DNA from: Clostridia bacterium
GTDB lineage: Bacteria > Bacillota_A > Clostridia > UBA1212 > UBA1255
Direction of reading: 5' to 3'
DNA length: 64,000 nt
Assembly: GCA_017522515.1 (NCBI GenBank)
Contig: JAFWZH010000235.1
Span: 24,566 to 88,565 of the forward strand
Shown here: one piece after another, positions 16,423 through 25,544 of the stretch
Layout of the letters: every line of letters starts with the position of its first letter
Numbering within the stretch: the first letter of the stretch is position 1
Notes under the pieces: model-generated
The model's database searches: none
Seen by the model: the letters and a program-made list of their open reading frames with translations, nothing else
What the model was told of the DNA's origin: nothing
Program-made: the position numbers and the translations under genes

Positions 16423-19380
16423 ATGAGCAAAAATAAGAAAAACAGGATTTCCGTTATTGCAGCATCAATTACATTGCTTGCAGGTTTTTGTGTCGGTATT
16501 TCGGCTTGTCAAAAAATAACGCCGACTATTGACAATACTCCTAAATACGACGTGGGAATAATTAAAGGAACGCAAATCGGTTCTTATCCTGTGAACAAAG
16601 ATAGTTCTTTATCGCAAACATTTGCTTATGCAAATAGTATTGCCAACAGGGTACAAGGTTTTTATACAAATGAAGCGAGAACAAGTTATGCATTGCAAAA
16701 CACTACTATGAGCCTTATTCATAGACTTAGCGGTGCAGACAAATTTGTAGTATCGGCCATATCAAATTCAAAAGGTGTAGCCTATGCCACTGATACCCTT
16801 GACGTTTATGTTAAAGACTTAAATGGCGATGTGTTTTTTGCCGGAGAATCCTTTGAAGAAGGTAGAATGAATACAACCAGATTAGGATATTACTATTACG
16901 AGACACATATACGTGACTTGGAATTTGCAAAAACAAATTCACATGTAGATTATGAAAAGACTTCCGAAATAAAGTTGGGTGACCATTGGGAATCAAATCA
17001 AATGTCAAAACCTGTTTATAAGAAATCTGCACTCAAAGTTAAAGCAGAAAATACAGTAGACCCATACGTTTTTGTGAACAATATAAGTATTCCGGCAGAG
17101 GAATATAATGCAATTCTTATAGAAATGAAAGCTACCGGCAATACAACAGCAGGCGATTTATATTTCTATACAGGACGTACACAAGGCTTTAATGCAGAGC
17201 AAAGAGCGTCTTTTAAAATAAATTCAGACGGTAAATATCATACATACCTTGTGGATTTAACATCGTCAGGTATTGACAAGACGAATTTGAACGGTGTACG
17301 TTTTGATATGGGTGCATCCGTTGGAGATGAATTCGAAATTAAATCTGTAAAGGCTGTGAAGACAAGTAATGACACCGTATCATATAAGGTAGATAAAACA
17401 TATCATACTTACTCAGATAAAATGCATCAAGAATATACTCTTGTAAAAAAAGCAGATGGGAAAAATTATGATTTTTCAGAATTTGGTATTGAGCTGAAAA
17501 TTCCCAAGGAGAATGTGCTTGAATATAAAATCAGCTATGCACAAGATAATAAAACTGTGGAATATGTGGCAGTCATTGTTAAAGACGTTGGTGTAATAGG
17601 ATTTATTATGCCGGTGGATTCCGTAGGATATAATGTAACTGTTACAGAAGAGGAAGGTTTCGTTGTAGTCAGACAATTTTGCAAAGATAATGTCATTGGT
17701 AGCAGAGTATATAATGATGACAGTCAAAATTACGACGGAATTATTGCGGCTGCCTACGAAGAACGAAATCCACTCACGGAAATTGGTGTTCAATCAGAAA
17801 AAACAGTAAATGCCAAATTTATAAAATATGACACAATGAGAGGTTCCTACAAATTCACCTGCAGAGGCACCGATTTCAGTACAGCTTATTACAAAAAGCC
17901 GGATTACCATTACACAACAGGCGTGACCATTCAGAATAAATCTTCTCAGAACAGGAAGCTTTATATGTGGATGTCGGGAGAGTCCGGCGCGTTGGAATGT
18001 GCAACGGTGACAGATTCAGAAGGCAGACTTATGCCGATTCCGGTGCAGGTTTCTAAAAATTTCTCAGGCGAGAAAGAAGAACCCTTTTACGATCCCAATG
18101 ATACAGGATACGGAGATTCTTTTGTTCCGATTGATATTGCGGCAGGGCAGACTTTGGAATATTCTTTGCATCATTTGTATCAAAATTGGGGAGTGTATCC
18201 TCTAAAACAGATTTCGTCAATACAATTTCATATTTCATACTATCATTTATCTACAGGTGTTACAGAGTCCAATTGCATTGCACCGTATTATGTTTTCGGC
18301 AAGGATTTATGGACGCTTCCCGATTTCAGAGGTTGCAGCGGTACCATGTGGGACTCTCAGCCACAGTATAATTCCGTAGGCAGATTGAGGTTTGTGTCCT
18401 ATATGAATAAGGGGCTTATTGAAGGTACGGAATACACAGGCACGGTTATTCATTCTGCGGGGCCTACTTATGCAGATATAGAATACAGTTATATTTCAGA
18501 TTGCGGCTCATACAAATACACACTTCGCCACGTTGAATTTCCGCAAAATGACGAAAACAGAACGTATTATACATTGTCACTGGAATTTTTAGAGGATTTA
18601 AGCATTAAAGATGTAAAGAAAAACTTTACACTCTTTAGCTTTGACGGGCGCTCCGAATCTTTTGATATGATGAGTTATACAAATGAAAAGGGCGAAGTTA
18701 TTCGTAAAGACATAGACAAGACAAAGACCTTTGAGGAGATCATAAATATTGGCAAAAAACATCCTTTCTTTTCTTATTACGGATTAAATAACAAGGACAC
18801 TGCAATTATGAATTTTGCCTATATCATGAAAGATTATAATATACAAATAAATGGTAAGGAATGGAACGGAGATTTTGTACTTCGCAACAGATTTGACGGT
18901 GGATTAAATTATGGTGAATTATCTTTAAATGAAGAAGATATAATGTTTAAAAAAGGCGACTATATCAATATTGACTTCATATTGCTTCCTTGGGGCGACG
19001 GTATTGAAACCACAGACGAGAACGTTCAGTATGTAAGGCAGGATTCCGTATTTAATCCCATTAAAATTACCGCAACTAAAGGAACCGTTGTAGAGGATGA
19101 GTATATTCCGAAGGTGCTGGCAGTAGATAACGCAGCAGAGTTTAAGCTTTCGGGAGGCAGAAACAGAATCGTCGTCATAGTCGACGGAATGCGCTCGCTT
19201 AATGGCATTTCGGTACAGGAATTTGCCGGCGGAAAGTGGACGGATTATGCGTTCCAAAAGAACAATTATGATGGCTATCAGATTATTTATAAAGAGGATG
19301 GCACATATAGTTACGCTTTTGTTGTGGAAATGGACAATAATGGCAAAGAAAGAGTATTTAAAGTAACTGCAAAGCAGTAA
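16423..19380 (+). CDS. Large secreted lipoprotein of unknown function
   Basis: A 985-aa protein with a positively charged N-terminus, a hydrophobic stretch and a lipobox GISAC (lipidated Cys ~28), so it should be anchored to the outer face of the membrane. The mature protein is rich in Tyr, Asp and Thr and seems to be all-beta. Residues ~200-310 (from YVFVNNISIPAEEYN to FEIKSVKAVK) resemble a carbohydrate-binding jelly-roll, and later parts have further sandwich-like segments. No catalytic family is recognised. RBS CAGGAGTG is good. A palindrome overlaps its promoter, implying control. A role in polysaccharide binding or degradation is only suggested by the other sugar enzymes in the window. 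Confidence 0.7.
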   Translation: MSKNKKNRISVIAASITLLAGFCVGISACQKITPTIDNTPKYDVGIIKGTQIGSYPVNKDSSLSQTFAYANSIANRVQGFYTNEARTSYALQNTTMSLIHRLSGADKFVVSAISNSKGVAYATDTLDVYVKDLNGDVFFAGESFEEGRMNTTRLGYYYYETHIRDLEFAKTNSHVDYEKTSEIKLGDHWESNQMSKPVYKKSALKVKAENTVDPYVFVNNISIPAEEYNAILIEMKATGNTTAGDLYFYTGRTQGFNAEQRASFKINSDGKYHTYLVDLTSSGIDKTNLNGVRFDMGASVGDEFEIKSVKAVKTSNDTVSYKVDKTYHTYSDKMHQEYTLVKKADGKNYDFSEFGIELKIPKENVLEYKISYAQDNKTVEYVAVIVKDVGVIGFIMPVDSVGYNVTVTEEEGFVVVRQFCKDNVIGSRVYNDDSQNYDGIIAAAYEERNPLTEIGVQSEKTVNAKFIKYDTMRGSYKFTCRGTDFSTAYYKKPDYHYTTGVTIQNKSSQNRKLYMWMSGESGALECATVTDSEGRLMPIPVQVSKNFSGEKEEPFYDPNDTGYGDSFVPIDIAAGQTLEYSLHHLYQNWGVYPLKQISSIQFHISYYHLSTGVTESNCIAPYYVFGKDLWTLPDFRGCSGTMWDSQPQYNSVGRLRFVSYMNKGLIEGTEYTGTVIHSAGPTYADIEYSYISDCGSYKYTLRHVEFPQNDENRTYYTLSLEFLEDLSIKDVKKNFTLFSFDGRSESFDMMSYTNEKGEVIRKDIDKTKTFEEIINIGKKHPFFSYYGLNNKDTAIMNFAYIMKDYNIQINGKEWNGDFVLRNRFDGGLNYGELSLNEEDIMFKKGDYINIDFILLPWGDGIETTDENVQYVRQDSVFNPIKITATKGTVVEDEYIPKVLAVDNAAEFKLSGGRNRIVVIVDGMRSLNGISVQEFAGGKWTDYAFQKNNYDGYQIIYKEDGTYSYAFVVEMDNNGKERVFKVTAKQ

Positions 19381-19415
19381 AATATTTTAATATTTAGAAT
19401 TAAGAGGTGTTTAAA

Positions 19416-19802
19416 ATGTTAGAAAAAGGTATAACAGGAAAACAAAAGGTGATAGTGGACAACACAAATACAGCGGAGGTTTACGGGAGCGGTGATTTAC
19501 CGGTGTTTGCTACGCCTGCAATGATTGGACTTATGGAGTTTACAGCGTCAAGAAGTGTCGCTGAACATCTTGAAAAAGGTCAGTCTACCGTGGGCACCAT
19601 TGTGAATGTGAAGCATTTAGCAGCGACTCCCGTGGGAATGGAAGTTTACTGTGAAAGTGAACTTGTTGAAATAGACAGGAGAAGACTTGTTTTTAATGTT
19701 AAGGCCTACGATGAGTGCGGTTTAATTGGAGAGGGAGTTCACGAACGTTTTATAATAGATGTAGAGAAATTCATGGGAAAAACGAATGGCAAGAAAGCGT
19801 AA
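19416..19802 (+). CDS. Hotdog-fold thioesterase, FlK-like
   Basis: A 128-aa single-domain hotdog protein resembling the fluoroacetyl-CoA thioesterase family. Shared features are VFATPAMIGLMEFTA, the ...GQSTVGTIVNVKHLAATPVG segment with the Thr/Glu/His-type catalytic positions, and the closing beta strands RLVFNVKAYDE. Most such proteins are general acyl-CoA thioesterases of unknown substrate. The ATG at 19416 follows AAGAGGTG; an earlier GTG lies inside that RBS and is rejected. It is followed 12 nt later by the PAP2 gene. Confidence 0.82.
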   Translation: MLEKGITGKQKVIVDNTNTAEVYGSGDLPVFATPAMIGLMEFTASRSVAEHLEKGQSTVGTIVNVKHLAATPVGMEVYCESELVEIDRRRLVFNVKAYDECGLIGEGVHERFIIDVEKFMGKTNGKKA

Positions 19803-19814
19803 AAGGAGAAAAGC

Positions 19815-20372
19815 ATGGATTGGGAATTTGCTGTACTTGATTTTATAAGAGAAACTTTCTCGTGTAAAGCCATGGACGTGATTATGCAGGCAATTACTTT
19901 TCTTGGAGAAGCCGGTTGGTTGTGGATAGCTTTGGGATTAGTTTTGGCAATTATACCAAAAACAAGAAAAATGGGGATTACAATATTGGGAGCGCTTATT
20001 TTGAGCTTGATATTCTGCAATATAACGCTTAAACCTATTGTTGCGAGAATCAGACCGTATGATCTAAAAGAAGGAATAGATATTATTCTTAAAAGCAAAC
20101 CTTCGGATTTTTCGTTCCCGTCAGGGCATACATCTGCTTCTTTTGCTGCTGCTGTAGCAATATTTGCCTGTAATAAGAAGTGGGGTTCATGGGCGTTGGC
20201 TCTTGCTGCAGTGATTGCATTTACAAGACTATATCTTTATGTGCATTTTCCGACAGACGTATTGGCAGGAGCTGTATTAGGAACGCTTTGCGGAGTGATT
20301 TCATACTATGTTGTGAAGTTTTGCTATCAAAAGTTTTATGGCAAAAGGAGTGAAAACAATGCGTCTGCGTAG
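19815..20372 (+). CDS. PAP2-family membrane phosphatase
   Basis: A 185-aa membrane protein with about five or six hydrophobic helices and the full acid phosphatase signature: KPIVARIRPYD (motif 1), FPSGHTSASF (motif 2, catalytic His) and TRLYLYVHFPTD (motif 3, catalytic His and Asp). Members dephosphorylate lipid phosphates, including undecaprenyl pyrophosphate or phosphatidylglycerophosphate; the exact substrate cannot be deduced. RBS AAAAGGAG is at 19801-19808. Its end overlaps the start of the next lipoprotein gene by 14 nt. Confidence 0.9.
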   Translation: MDWEFAVLDFIRETFSCKAMDVIMQAITFLGEAGWLWIALGLVLAIIPKTRKMGITILGALILSLIFCNITLKPIVARIRPYDLKEGIDIILKSKPSDFSFPSGHTSASFAAAVAIFACNKKWGSWALALAAVIAFTRLYLYVHFPTDVLAGAVLGTLCGVISYYVVKFCYQKFYGKRSENNASA

Positions 20373-20847
20373 AGTTGTTTGTTACTTTTGTTTGTCGCTT
20401 TTATCCGTCATTATCTTTAGCGGATGTGAAGCTTCAAATGTTGTGTTTTCTTCAAAAGGAATGTCAATTACTTTAACAGAAGATTTTGTGGAGAACAAAG
20501 AATATTATGGTATGGTATATTATGATTCTGAAGAGGCACAAGTGTATGTGGCAAAAGAAGAATTTTCTGTATTGGAAGAGAAAGGTGAAAAAACGGACTT
20601 TAATTTAGAAGAATATGCTAATTTTTTACTTAAATCAATATCTGTTACTGCAGAAATAAAAAATGATGATGGTTTGGTTTATTTTGAATACTCCAAGAAA
20701 CCGGAGAATATTTCGTATAATTATTTCGTTACCGTGCATAAGACAGATGATGCTTTTTGGTTCTTTCAGTTCTCTTGTGAAAGTTCATTAATAGGCGAGT
20801 ACAGACCTTTGTTTAAAACATGGGCGAAAACAATAGTTTTTGATTGA
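20359..20847 (+). CDS. Small lipoprotein of unknown function
   Basis: A 162-aa protein with a typical lipoprotein signal peptide ending FSGC (Cys ~21), followed by an acidic domain of alternating beta and helical segments (from about VVFSSKGMSITLTEDF). I do not recognise the family. The start at 20359 is chosen because AAAAGGAG lies just ahead of it; an in-frame ATG 21 bp upstream is inside the PAP2 gene and would include that RBS. The gene overlaps PAP2 and so is probably co-translated with it. Confidence 0.78.
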   Translation: MRLRRVVCYFCLSLLSVIIFSGCEASNVVFSSKGMSITLTEDFVENKEYYGMVYYDSEEAQVYVAKEEFSVLEEKGEKTDFNLEEYANFLLKSISVTAEIKNDDGLVYFEYSKKPENISYNYFVTVHKTDDAFWFFQFSCESSLIGEYRPLFKTWAKTIVFD

Positions 20848-20872
20848 CTTTTTAGCTGTTTATAAGTAAACT
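20844..20872 (+). promoter_or_regulatory. Promoter of the anchored surface protein gene
   Basis: TTGACT (20844-20849), a 17-bp spacer and TAAACT (20867-20872). The -35 overlaps the stop of the preceding gene. Confidence 0.5.
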
Positions 20873-20935
20873 ATATGAAGTATATGCAGAGTTATTAAAT
20901 TAAGAAATAATCTGTTATTATTAGGAGGTAAAAAA

Positions 20936-22321
20936 ATGAAGAAAATTTTTAGTTTTGTTTTGGCTTTTTCTTTAGTGTTGGCATTGTTTGCCGGACTTCC
21001 GGTTTTTGCTGACGGAGAAGAAATAGCAGTTGCCGGTGATGGCAGTGCAGTTACGCTTGACCTTGAGAAAGCTACACTTAAAACATATAACGGCAGCGTT
21101 ACGGTTAAGCGTGAAAAAACGTGGGTAAAAACATCTGCTGATGCAACACCGGTAGAAGCGTATTTCCTTAAAAATGCTCAATCAGGTGACTGTGTTACAT
21201 GGAATGTTAATTTTGCTAAAGCAGGCAATTATAAAATTGAGGTTCCTGTATATTCACAGACAGGCGTAGGCGTGATTTCTGCTTATATTGGAGGAGAGAG
21301 AGTTTATTCCGCAGGCAATTTTAAAGCATGCGGATATGGTAAAGAGCAACTTTATAATAACAATGCTGTTCTTTATATCTCCATTGAGAAAGCCGGCAAC
21401 GAGGATATTACAATATTCTTTGAAACACTCGGTGTAAATCTTTTGGCTCCGAAGATTTCATATTTTGCAGGCGAGATACCTGCAGAGCCTGCTTTTGATA
21501 AGTTTGTATCAGCTATTGAAACTGATGGTTTCACAAACAATGCTACAAAGGCACTTTTGTTGGGCGAAGATACATATTATGGTCTCCATGCTAATTTAGC
21601 AAAGGCAATCAAAGGTATTGCTTTACCGCAGTGGACACCGGGTGGTGGCACAGGTCACTGTAAGTTTAAGTTAAGTGTTTATACTTGGAATGAAGATGAC
21701 ACAACAACTTTACAAGGAACACCTGTTACTTCAAAAGAGTTTACAACTCCCGGTGACTGCATAATGCTTTGTATGTTTGATGAGGCTGTTCCGGCTGGTG
21801 AATACCTTATATATGTTGAATGTGTAGAGCTTATTTTAGATGAGGGTTCAAAGCATACATCAGGTATTGATATGCACATGAAGACAGGTTTACCTCATTC
21901 ATTTGATGATTTTGTTTACTATTTCGATGCATTTACAAATATTCCTAACTACGTTCCCGTACCGGATCGTATGGTTTACTTTAACTTTATTGTTGATGAG
22001 TTTATTGCTCCCGAGGACTTTTTCCTTGAACTCGGAGAAGGAGGGGAATCCGATGCGACAGCAGATCCTGATGCAACAGTTGATCCGGATGCTACAGAGG
22101 ACCCCGATGCTACAGAAAAGCCTGAGAAAACAGAGGCTCCTGCAACATCAACACCTAATAAGACAAAGGCTCCTTCTACAAGCACAGCAAAAGCCGACGG
22201 GGATACAGGGGCTTCAACAATGGTAAGCTATACCGGTATTATTATTGGTATTGTTGCAGCAGTTGTAGTAGTTGCAGCAGTTGTAGTAGTTGTTATAATT
22301 GTTATCAAAAAGAAAAAATAA
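20936..22321 (+). CDS. Secreted, membrane-anchored surface protein
   Basis: A 461-aa protein with a signal peptide ending near VFADGEE, a folded beta-rich ectodomain of about 350 residues that looks carbohydrate-binding-like but is not assignable, a low-complexity stalk made of DPDAT-type five-residue repeats (residues ~378-400) followed by a Thr/Pro/Lys-rich linker, and a C-terminal helix of mostly Val/Ile/Ala ending in KKKK. There is no LPXTG-type motif, so it is probably held by the transmembrane helix. RBS TAGGAGGT is strong. A terminator follows, so this is a single-gene unit. Confidence 0.8.
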   Translation: MKKIFSFVLAFSLVLALFAGLPVFADGEEIAVAGDGSAVTLDLEKATLKTYNGSVTVKREKTWVKTSADATPVEAYFLKNAQSGDCVTWNVNFAKAGNYKIEVPVYSQTGVGVISAYIGGERVYSAGNFKACGYGKEQLYNNNAVLYISIEKAGNEDITIFFETLGVNLLAPKISYFAGEIPAEPAFDKFVSAIETDGFTNNATKALLLGEDTYYGLHANLAKAIKGIALPQWTPGGGTGHCKFKLSVYTWNEDDTTTLQGTPVTSKEFTTPGDCIMLCMFDEAVPAGEYLIYVECVELILDEGSKHTSGIDMHMKTGLPHSFDDFVYYFDAFTNIPNYVPVPDRMVYFNFIVDEFIAPEDFFLELGEGGESDATADPDATVDPDATEDPDATEKPEKTEAPATSTPNKTKAPSTSTAKADGDTGASTMVSYTGIIIGIVAAVVVVAAVVVVVIIVIKKKK

Positions 22322-22356
22322 TTTGATTAAGAATAAATTAGATTTTTGATTTTTTT

Positions 22357-22383
22357 AGGGCTGTTTTACAGCCCTTTTTTTAT
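22357..22383 (+). terminator. Rho-independent terminator
   Basis: AGGGCTGT (22357-22364) and ACAGCCCT (22368-22375) form an 8-bp stem with a 3-nt loop followed by seven T. Confidence 0.9.
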
Positions 22384-22385
22384 TT

Positions 22386-22429
22386 TTTTCATTTTTACTT
22401 TTTGAACGGTCAAAAAGTAAAAATGAAAA
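22386..22429. repeat. 20-bp perfect inverted repeat
   Basis: Left arm TTTTCATTTTTACTTTTTGA (22386-22405), loop ACGG, right arm its exact complement (22410-22429). It lies between a terminator and the alaS promoter. It shares core TTTTTACTTT / AAAGTAAAAATGAAAA with the repeat at 2956-2987, suggesting a dispersed family. Confidence 0.85.
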
Positions 22430-22436
22430 TTTGTGG

Positions 22437-22465
22437 GTGACAATTATTTGTGCAAGTGATATACT
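22437..22465 (+). promoter_or_regulatory. Promoter of alaS
   Basis: GTGACA (22437-22442), a 17-bp spacer and TATACT (22460-22465) with TG one base upstream (extended -10). The leader is about 55 nt, too short for a T-box. Confidence 0.7.
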
Positions 22466-22527
22466 TATTGAGTACAACTGTATTTTTTGTGATTTTAATA
22501 AAGATATTTTATAAGGAGTTTATTTTA

Positions 22528-25161
22528 ATGGAAAAATTAAGCTTAAATACTATCAGAGAAAAGTATTTGAAGTTCTTTGAAAGTAAAGGACATCTAAGAT
22601 TACCCAGCTTTTCACTTGTACCTAATAACGACGCCAGTTTGCTCTTGATAAACAGCGGTATGGCACCACTCAAACCTTATTTTACAGGAGCAGAGGTGCC
22701 TCCGAGAAAACGTGTTACGACTTGCCAAAAGTGTATCAGAACTCCTGATATCGATAATGTAGGTAAGACGGCAAGACATGGTACTTTTTTTGAAATGCTT
22801 GGTAATTTTTCTTTTGGTGATTATTTTAAAAGAGAAGCTATTTCTTGGGCATGGGAATTTTTTACAGAAGTAATGGAAATTCCTGCAGAAAAGCTTTATG
22901 TTACCGTGTATCTTGAGGATGATGAGGCAGAAGAAATTTGGATAAAAGAAATAGGCGTTCCTGCAGACCATGTTATTAGAATGGGAAAAGAAGATAACTT
23001 CTGGGAACACGGTACAGGCCCTTGCGGACCTTGCTCTGAGATTCATTATGACAGAGGAGAAAAGTATGGTTGCGGCAAACCGGATTGTAAGGTTGGTTGC
23101 GATTGCGACAGATTTATAGAGGTGTGGAATCTTGTATTTACACAATTTGATCGTCAAGAAGACGGTACTTATGAAAGACTTGCTCATCCTAATATTGACA
23201 CGGGAATGGGACTTGAAAGACTTGCTTGCGTAATGCAAGATGTGGATAACCTGTTTGAAGTAGATACTGTGCGAAAAATACTTGATACAGTATGTGAGCT
23301 TTCAGGTAAAACTTATGGAGATGATTGGAAGACAGACGTATCCATCCGTGTAATTACAGACCATATAAGAAGTACGGTAATGATGATAAGTGATGGCGTT
23401 GTTCCGTCTAATGAGGCAAGAGGATACGTTCTTAGACGTTTGTTAAGAGGTGCGGCACGCCACGGCAGATTGCTGGGAATAAAAGGTAATTTCCTTGCAG
23501 GCCTTGCTGATGTTGTTATTGAACTTTCAGGCGGCGCATATCCTAATTTGGTAGAAAAACAAGATTACATTAAAAAGGTTATCAGAATAGAAGAAGAAAG
23601 ATTTGCATCTACAATAGAGCAAGGTTTGTCTATGCTTTCAGAGCATATTAAAAAGATGCAAGAAAATACAGGAATTGCTGACGGTGTTCTTGAAGGCGCA
23701 ATAGCATTTAAACTTCACGACACGTATGGCTTCCCGATAGACCTTACAAAAGACATTCTGAAAGATTACGGTTATACCGTAGACGAGGAAGGCTTCCGCA
23801 AAGAAATGAGCGCCCAAAAAGCCATGGCGCGTGAAGCTATAAAGAACAGAGAAAGTTCTTGGGCGAACAGTGAGATTTCCGTACCGTCAGAGTGCCCGGC
23901 AACAGTCTTTGAGGGATATGAAAAGCTTATAACAGAAGGAGAAATTCTTTACATCTTACTTCCCGATGGTAGCAGTGTGCAAGAGGCCGGCGAAGGAGAT
24001 TCAGTAATAATAGTAACAGACAAGACAACTTTCTATGCTGAAAGCGGCGGACAAGCAGGAGACAGAGGAGAAATAGAAACAGAGGGCGGCGCCGTTGTTA
24101 TTTCAAATGTAAACAAAACGAGTGACGGTAAGTGGCGTCATATGGGAAAAGTGGTTCATGGCTCCGTATGTGTATCTGCAAAGGCCACAATGACTGTAAA
24201 CAGACAGACAAGACTTGCAACAGAAAGAAATCACAGCGCTACGCATCTTCTTCAAAAAGCACTTCGTACAGTGTTGGGAGAGCATGTTCATCAGGCAGGT
24301 TCTTCTGTTACTACGGAACGCTTGCGCTTCGACTTTAACCACATGCAGGCTCTTTCAAAAGAAGAATTGGCAGAAGTAGAAAAAATTGTAAATAAAGCCA
24401 TTGTTCATGACTATGCTGTAAACACACAAGTACTTCCGATAGAAGAAGCAAAAAAACTTGGTGCTATGGCACTCTTTGGCGAAAAATACGGAGACAACGT
24501 GCGCGTTGTTGAAATGGGAGACTACAGCTTAGAATTCTGTGGCGGAACACACGTTAAAAATACTGCTTCAATCGGTATGTTTAAGATATTGCACGAAAGT
24601 GCAGTTGCTGCAGGCGTCAGAAGAATTGAGGCCGTAACGGGCGGCGGCGCAAGAGCTGTATACGAAACACAAGAGCATGTGCTTGAAGAGGTTTCGGAGA
24701 TATTTAAGGCTAACTACTCAGATATAGTTAATAAAGTTACAAATCTTTATACACAATATAAAGCACTTCAAAAAGAGCTTGAGCAAATCAAACGCGAAAA
24801 TGCTGTTTCAAATCTTGACGATGTTATTGCTAAGGCACAGGAAATTAACGGAGTTAAGGTTGTTACGGGAAGATTTGATGAGCTTGATGGCAATGCACTT
24901 CGTGATTTGGCTGATAATATCAGAAATAAGCTTGACGTTGGTGTTGTTGTTTTAGCATCTTCTTTGGGAGGCAAAGCATCTATAGTTACAATGGCTACAA
25001 AATCAGCCCTTGAAAAGGGTATTCATTGCGGTAATATCGTAAAGAAAGCTGCAAGCATGTGCGGCGGTGGCGGCGGCGGACGTCCCGATATGGCGCAAGC
25101 AGGTGGAAAACAGCCTGAGAATATAGATGAAATGCTTTCTAAAATAAGCGAGATTATATAA
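22528..25161 (+). CDS. alaS: Alanyl-tRNA synthetase
   Basis: Charges tRNA-Ala with alanine. The 877-aa length is standard. Class II core at the N-terminus (FFESKGH, NSGMAPLKPYF, ARHGTFFEMLGNFSFGDYFK), editing domain with NHSATHLLQKALR and the CGGTHV zinc-type site, and the C-terminal DHHA1 domain with the glycine-rich GGGGGGRPDMAQAGG stretch. ATG 22528 follows AAGGAG and starts MEKLSLNTIREKYL as expected; the frame is open further upstream but covers the promoter. It is first in a run that continues with the HIT and phosphate transport genes at short spacing. Confidence 0.97.
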   Translation: MEKLSLNTIREKYLKFFESKGHLRLPSFSLVPNNDASLLLINSGMAPLKPYFTGAEVPPRKRVTTCQKCIRTPDIDNVGKTARHGTFFEMLGNFSFGDYFKREAISWAWEFFTEVMEIPAEKLYVTVYLEDDEAEEIWIKEIGVPADHVIRMGKEDNFWEHGTGPCGPCSEIHYDRGEKYGCGKPDCKVGCDCDRFIEVWNLVFTQFDRQEDGTYERLAHPNIDTGMGLERLACVMQDVDNLFEVDTVRKILDTVCELSGKTYGDDWKTDVSIRVITDHIRSTVMMISDGVVPSNEARGYVLRRLLRGAARHGRLLGIKGNFLAGLADVVIELSGGAYPNLVEKQDYIKKVIRIEEERFASTIEQGLSMLSEHIKKMQENTGIADGVLEGAIAFKLHDTYGFPIDLTKDILKDYGYTVDEEGFRKEMSAQKAMAREAIKNRESSWANSEISVPSECPATVFEGYEKLITEGEILYILLPDGSSVQEAGEGDSVIIVTDKTTFYAESGGQAGDRGEIETEGGAVVISNVNKTSDGKWRHMGKVVHGSVCVSAKATMTVNRQTRLATERNHSATHLLQKALRTVLGEHVHQAGSSVTTERLRFDFNHMQALSKEELAEVEKIVNKAIVHDYAVNTQVLPIEEAKKLGAMALFGEKYGDNVRVVEMGDYSLEFCGGTHVKNTASIGMFKILHESAVAAGVRRIEAVTGGGARAVYETQEHVLEEVSEIFKANYSDIVNKVTNLYTQYKALQKELEQIKRENAVSNLDDVIAKAQEINGVKVVTGRFDELDGNALRDLADNIRNKLDVGVVVLASSLGGKASIVTMATKSALEKGIHCGNIVKKAASMCGGGGGGRPDMAQAGGKQPENIDEMLSKISEII

Positions 25162-25185
25162 ACATATTTTTATGAGGTGAAAAAA

Positions 25186-25542
25186 ATGCAGGCATTAGAC
25201 GATAATTGTATCTTTTGCAAAATAATAAAGGGAGAAATACCGGCAAAAGTAGTATATGAAGATGATTATTGTATAGCTTTTAATGACATAAATCCTCAGA
25301 TGCCGATTCATGTTGTAGTTGCAGCTAAAAAGCATATCTCGAGTGTGCTCGGTTTCGAGAAAGAGGATGTAGCTTTTTTAGGCGGTATTCAGCTTGCAAT
25401 AGCAGAAATAGCAAGAAAGTTAAATATCACAGAATCAGGTTTTCGTGTTATTAATAACTGCGGCAAAGATGCAAAACAATCAGTTCCGCATATTCACTAC
25501 CATATATTGGCAGGCGGAGATATGGGAGAAAGGATAGTGTAA
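25186..25542 (+). CDS. HIT-family nucleotide-binding protein
   Basis: A 118-aa histidine-triad protein of the HinT group, which hydrolyses nucleoside phosphoramidates and aminoacyl-AMP. CIFCKIIKGEIPAK and the triad HIHYHIL are clear. The Cys pair CIFC is common in bacterial forms with a zinc site. The start at 25186 follows GAGGTG; a GTG at 25177 is within that RBS. Its stop lies 2 nt before the TTG start of the phosphate transporter. Neighbouring alaS is fitting, since HinT enzymes can remove adenylates made by tRNA synthetases, but that link is inference. Confidence 0.95.
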   Translation: MQALDDNCIFCKIIKGEIPAKVVYEDDYCIAFNDINPQMPIHVVVAAKKHISSVLGFEKEDVAFLGGIQLAIAEIARKLNITESGFRVINNCGKDAKQSVPHIHYHILAGGDMGERIV

Positions 25543-25544
25543 AA

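Noticed and set aside
21903..22226. 107-codon frame rich in Gln and Leu
   Set aside because: It is an out-of-frame reading of the DPDAT repeat region of the surface protein at 20936-22321 and has no ribosome binding site.
22466..22527. T-box leader of alaS
   Set aside because: The leader after the -10 is about 55 nt, far too short for a T-box, and no T-box sequence or terminator is present.
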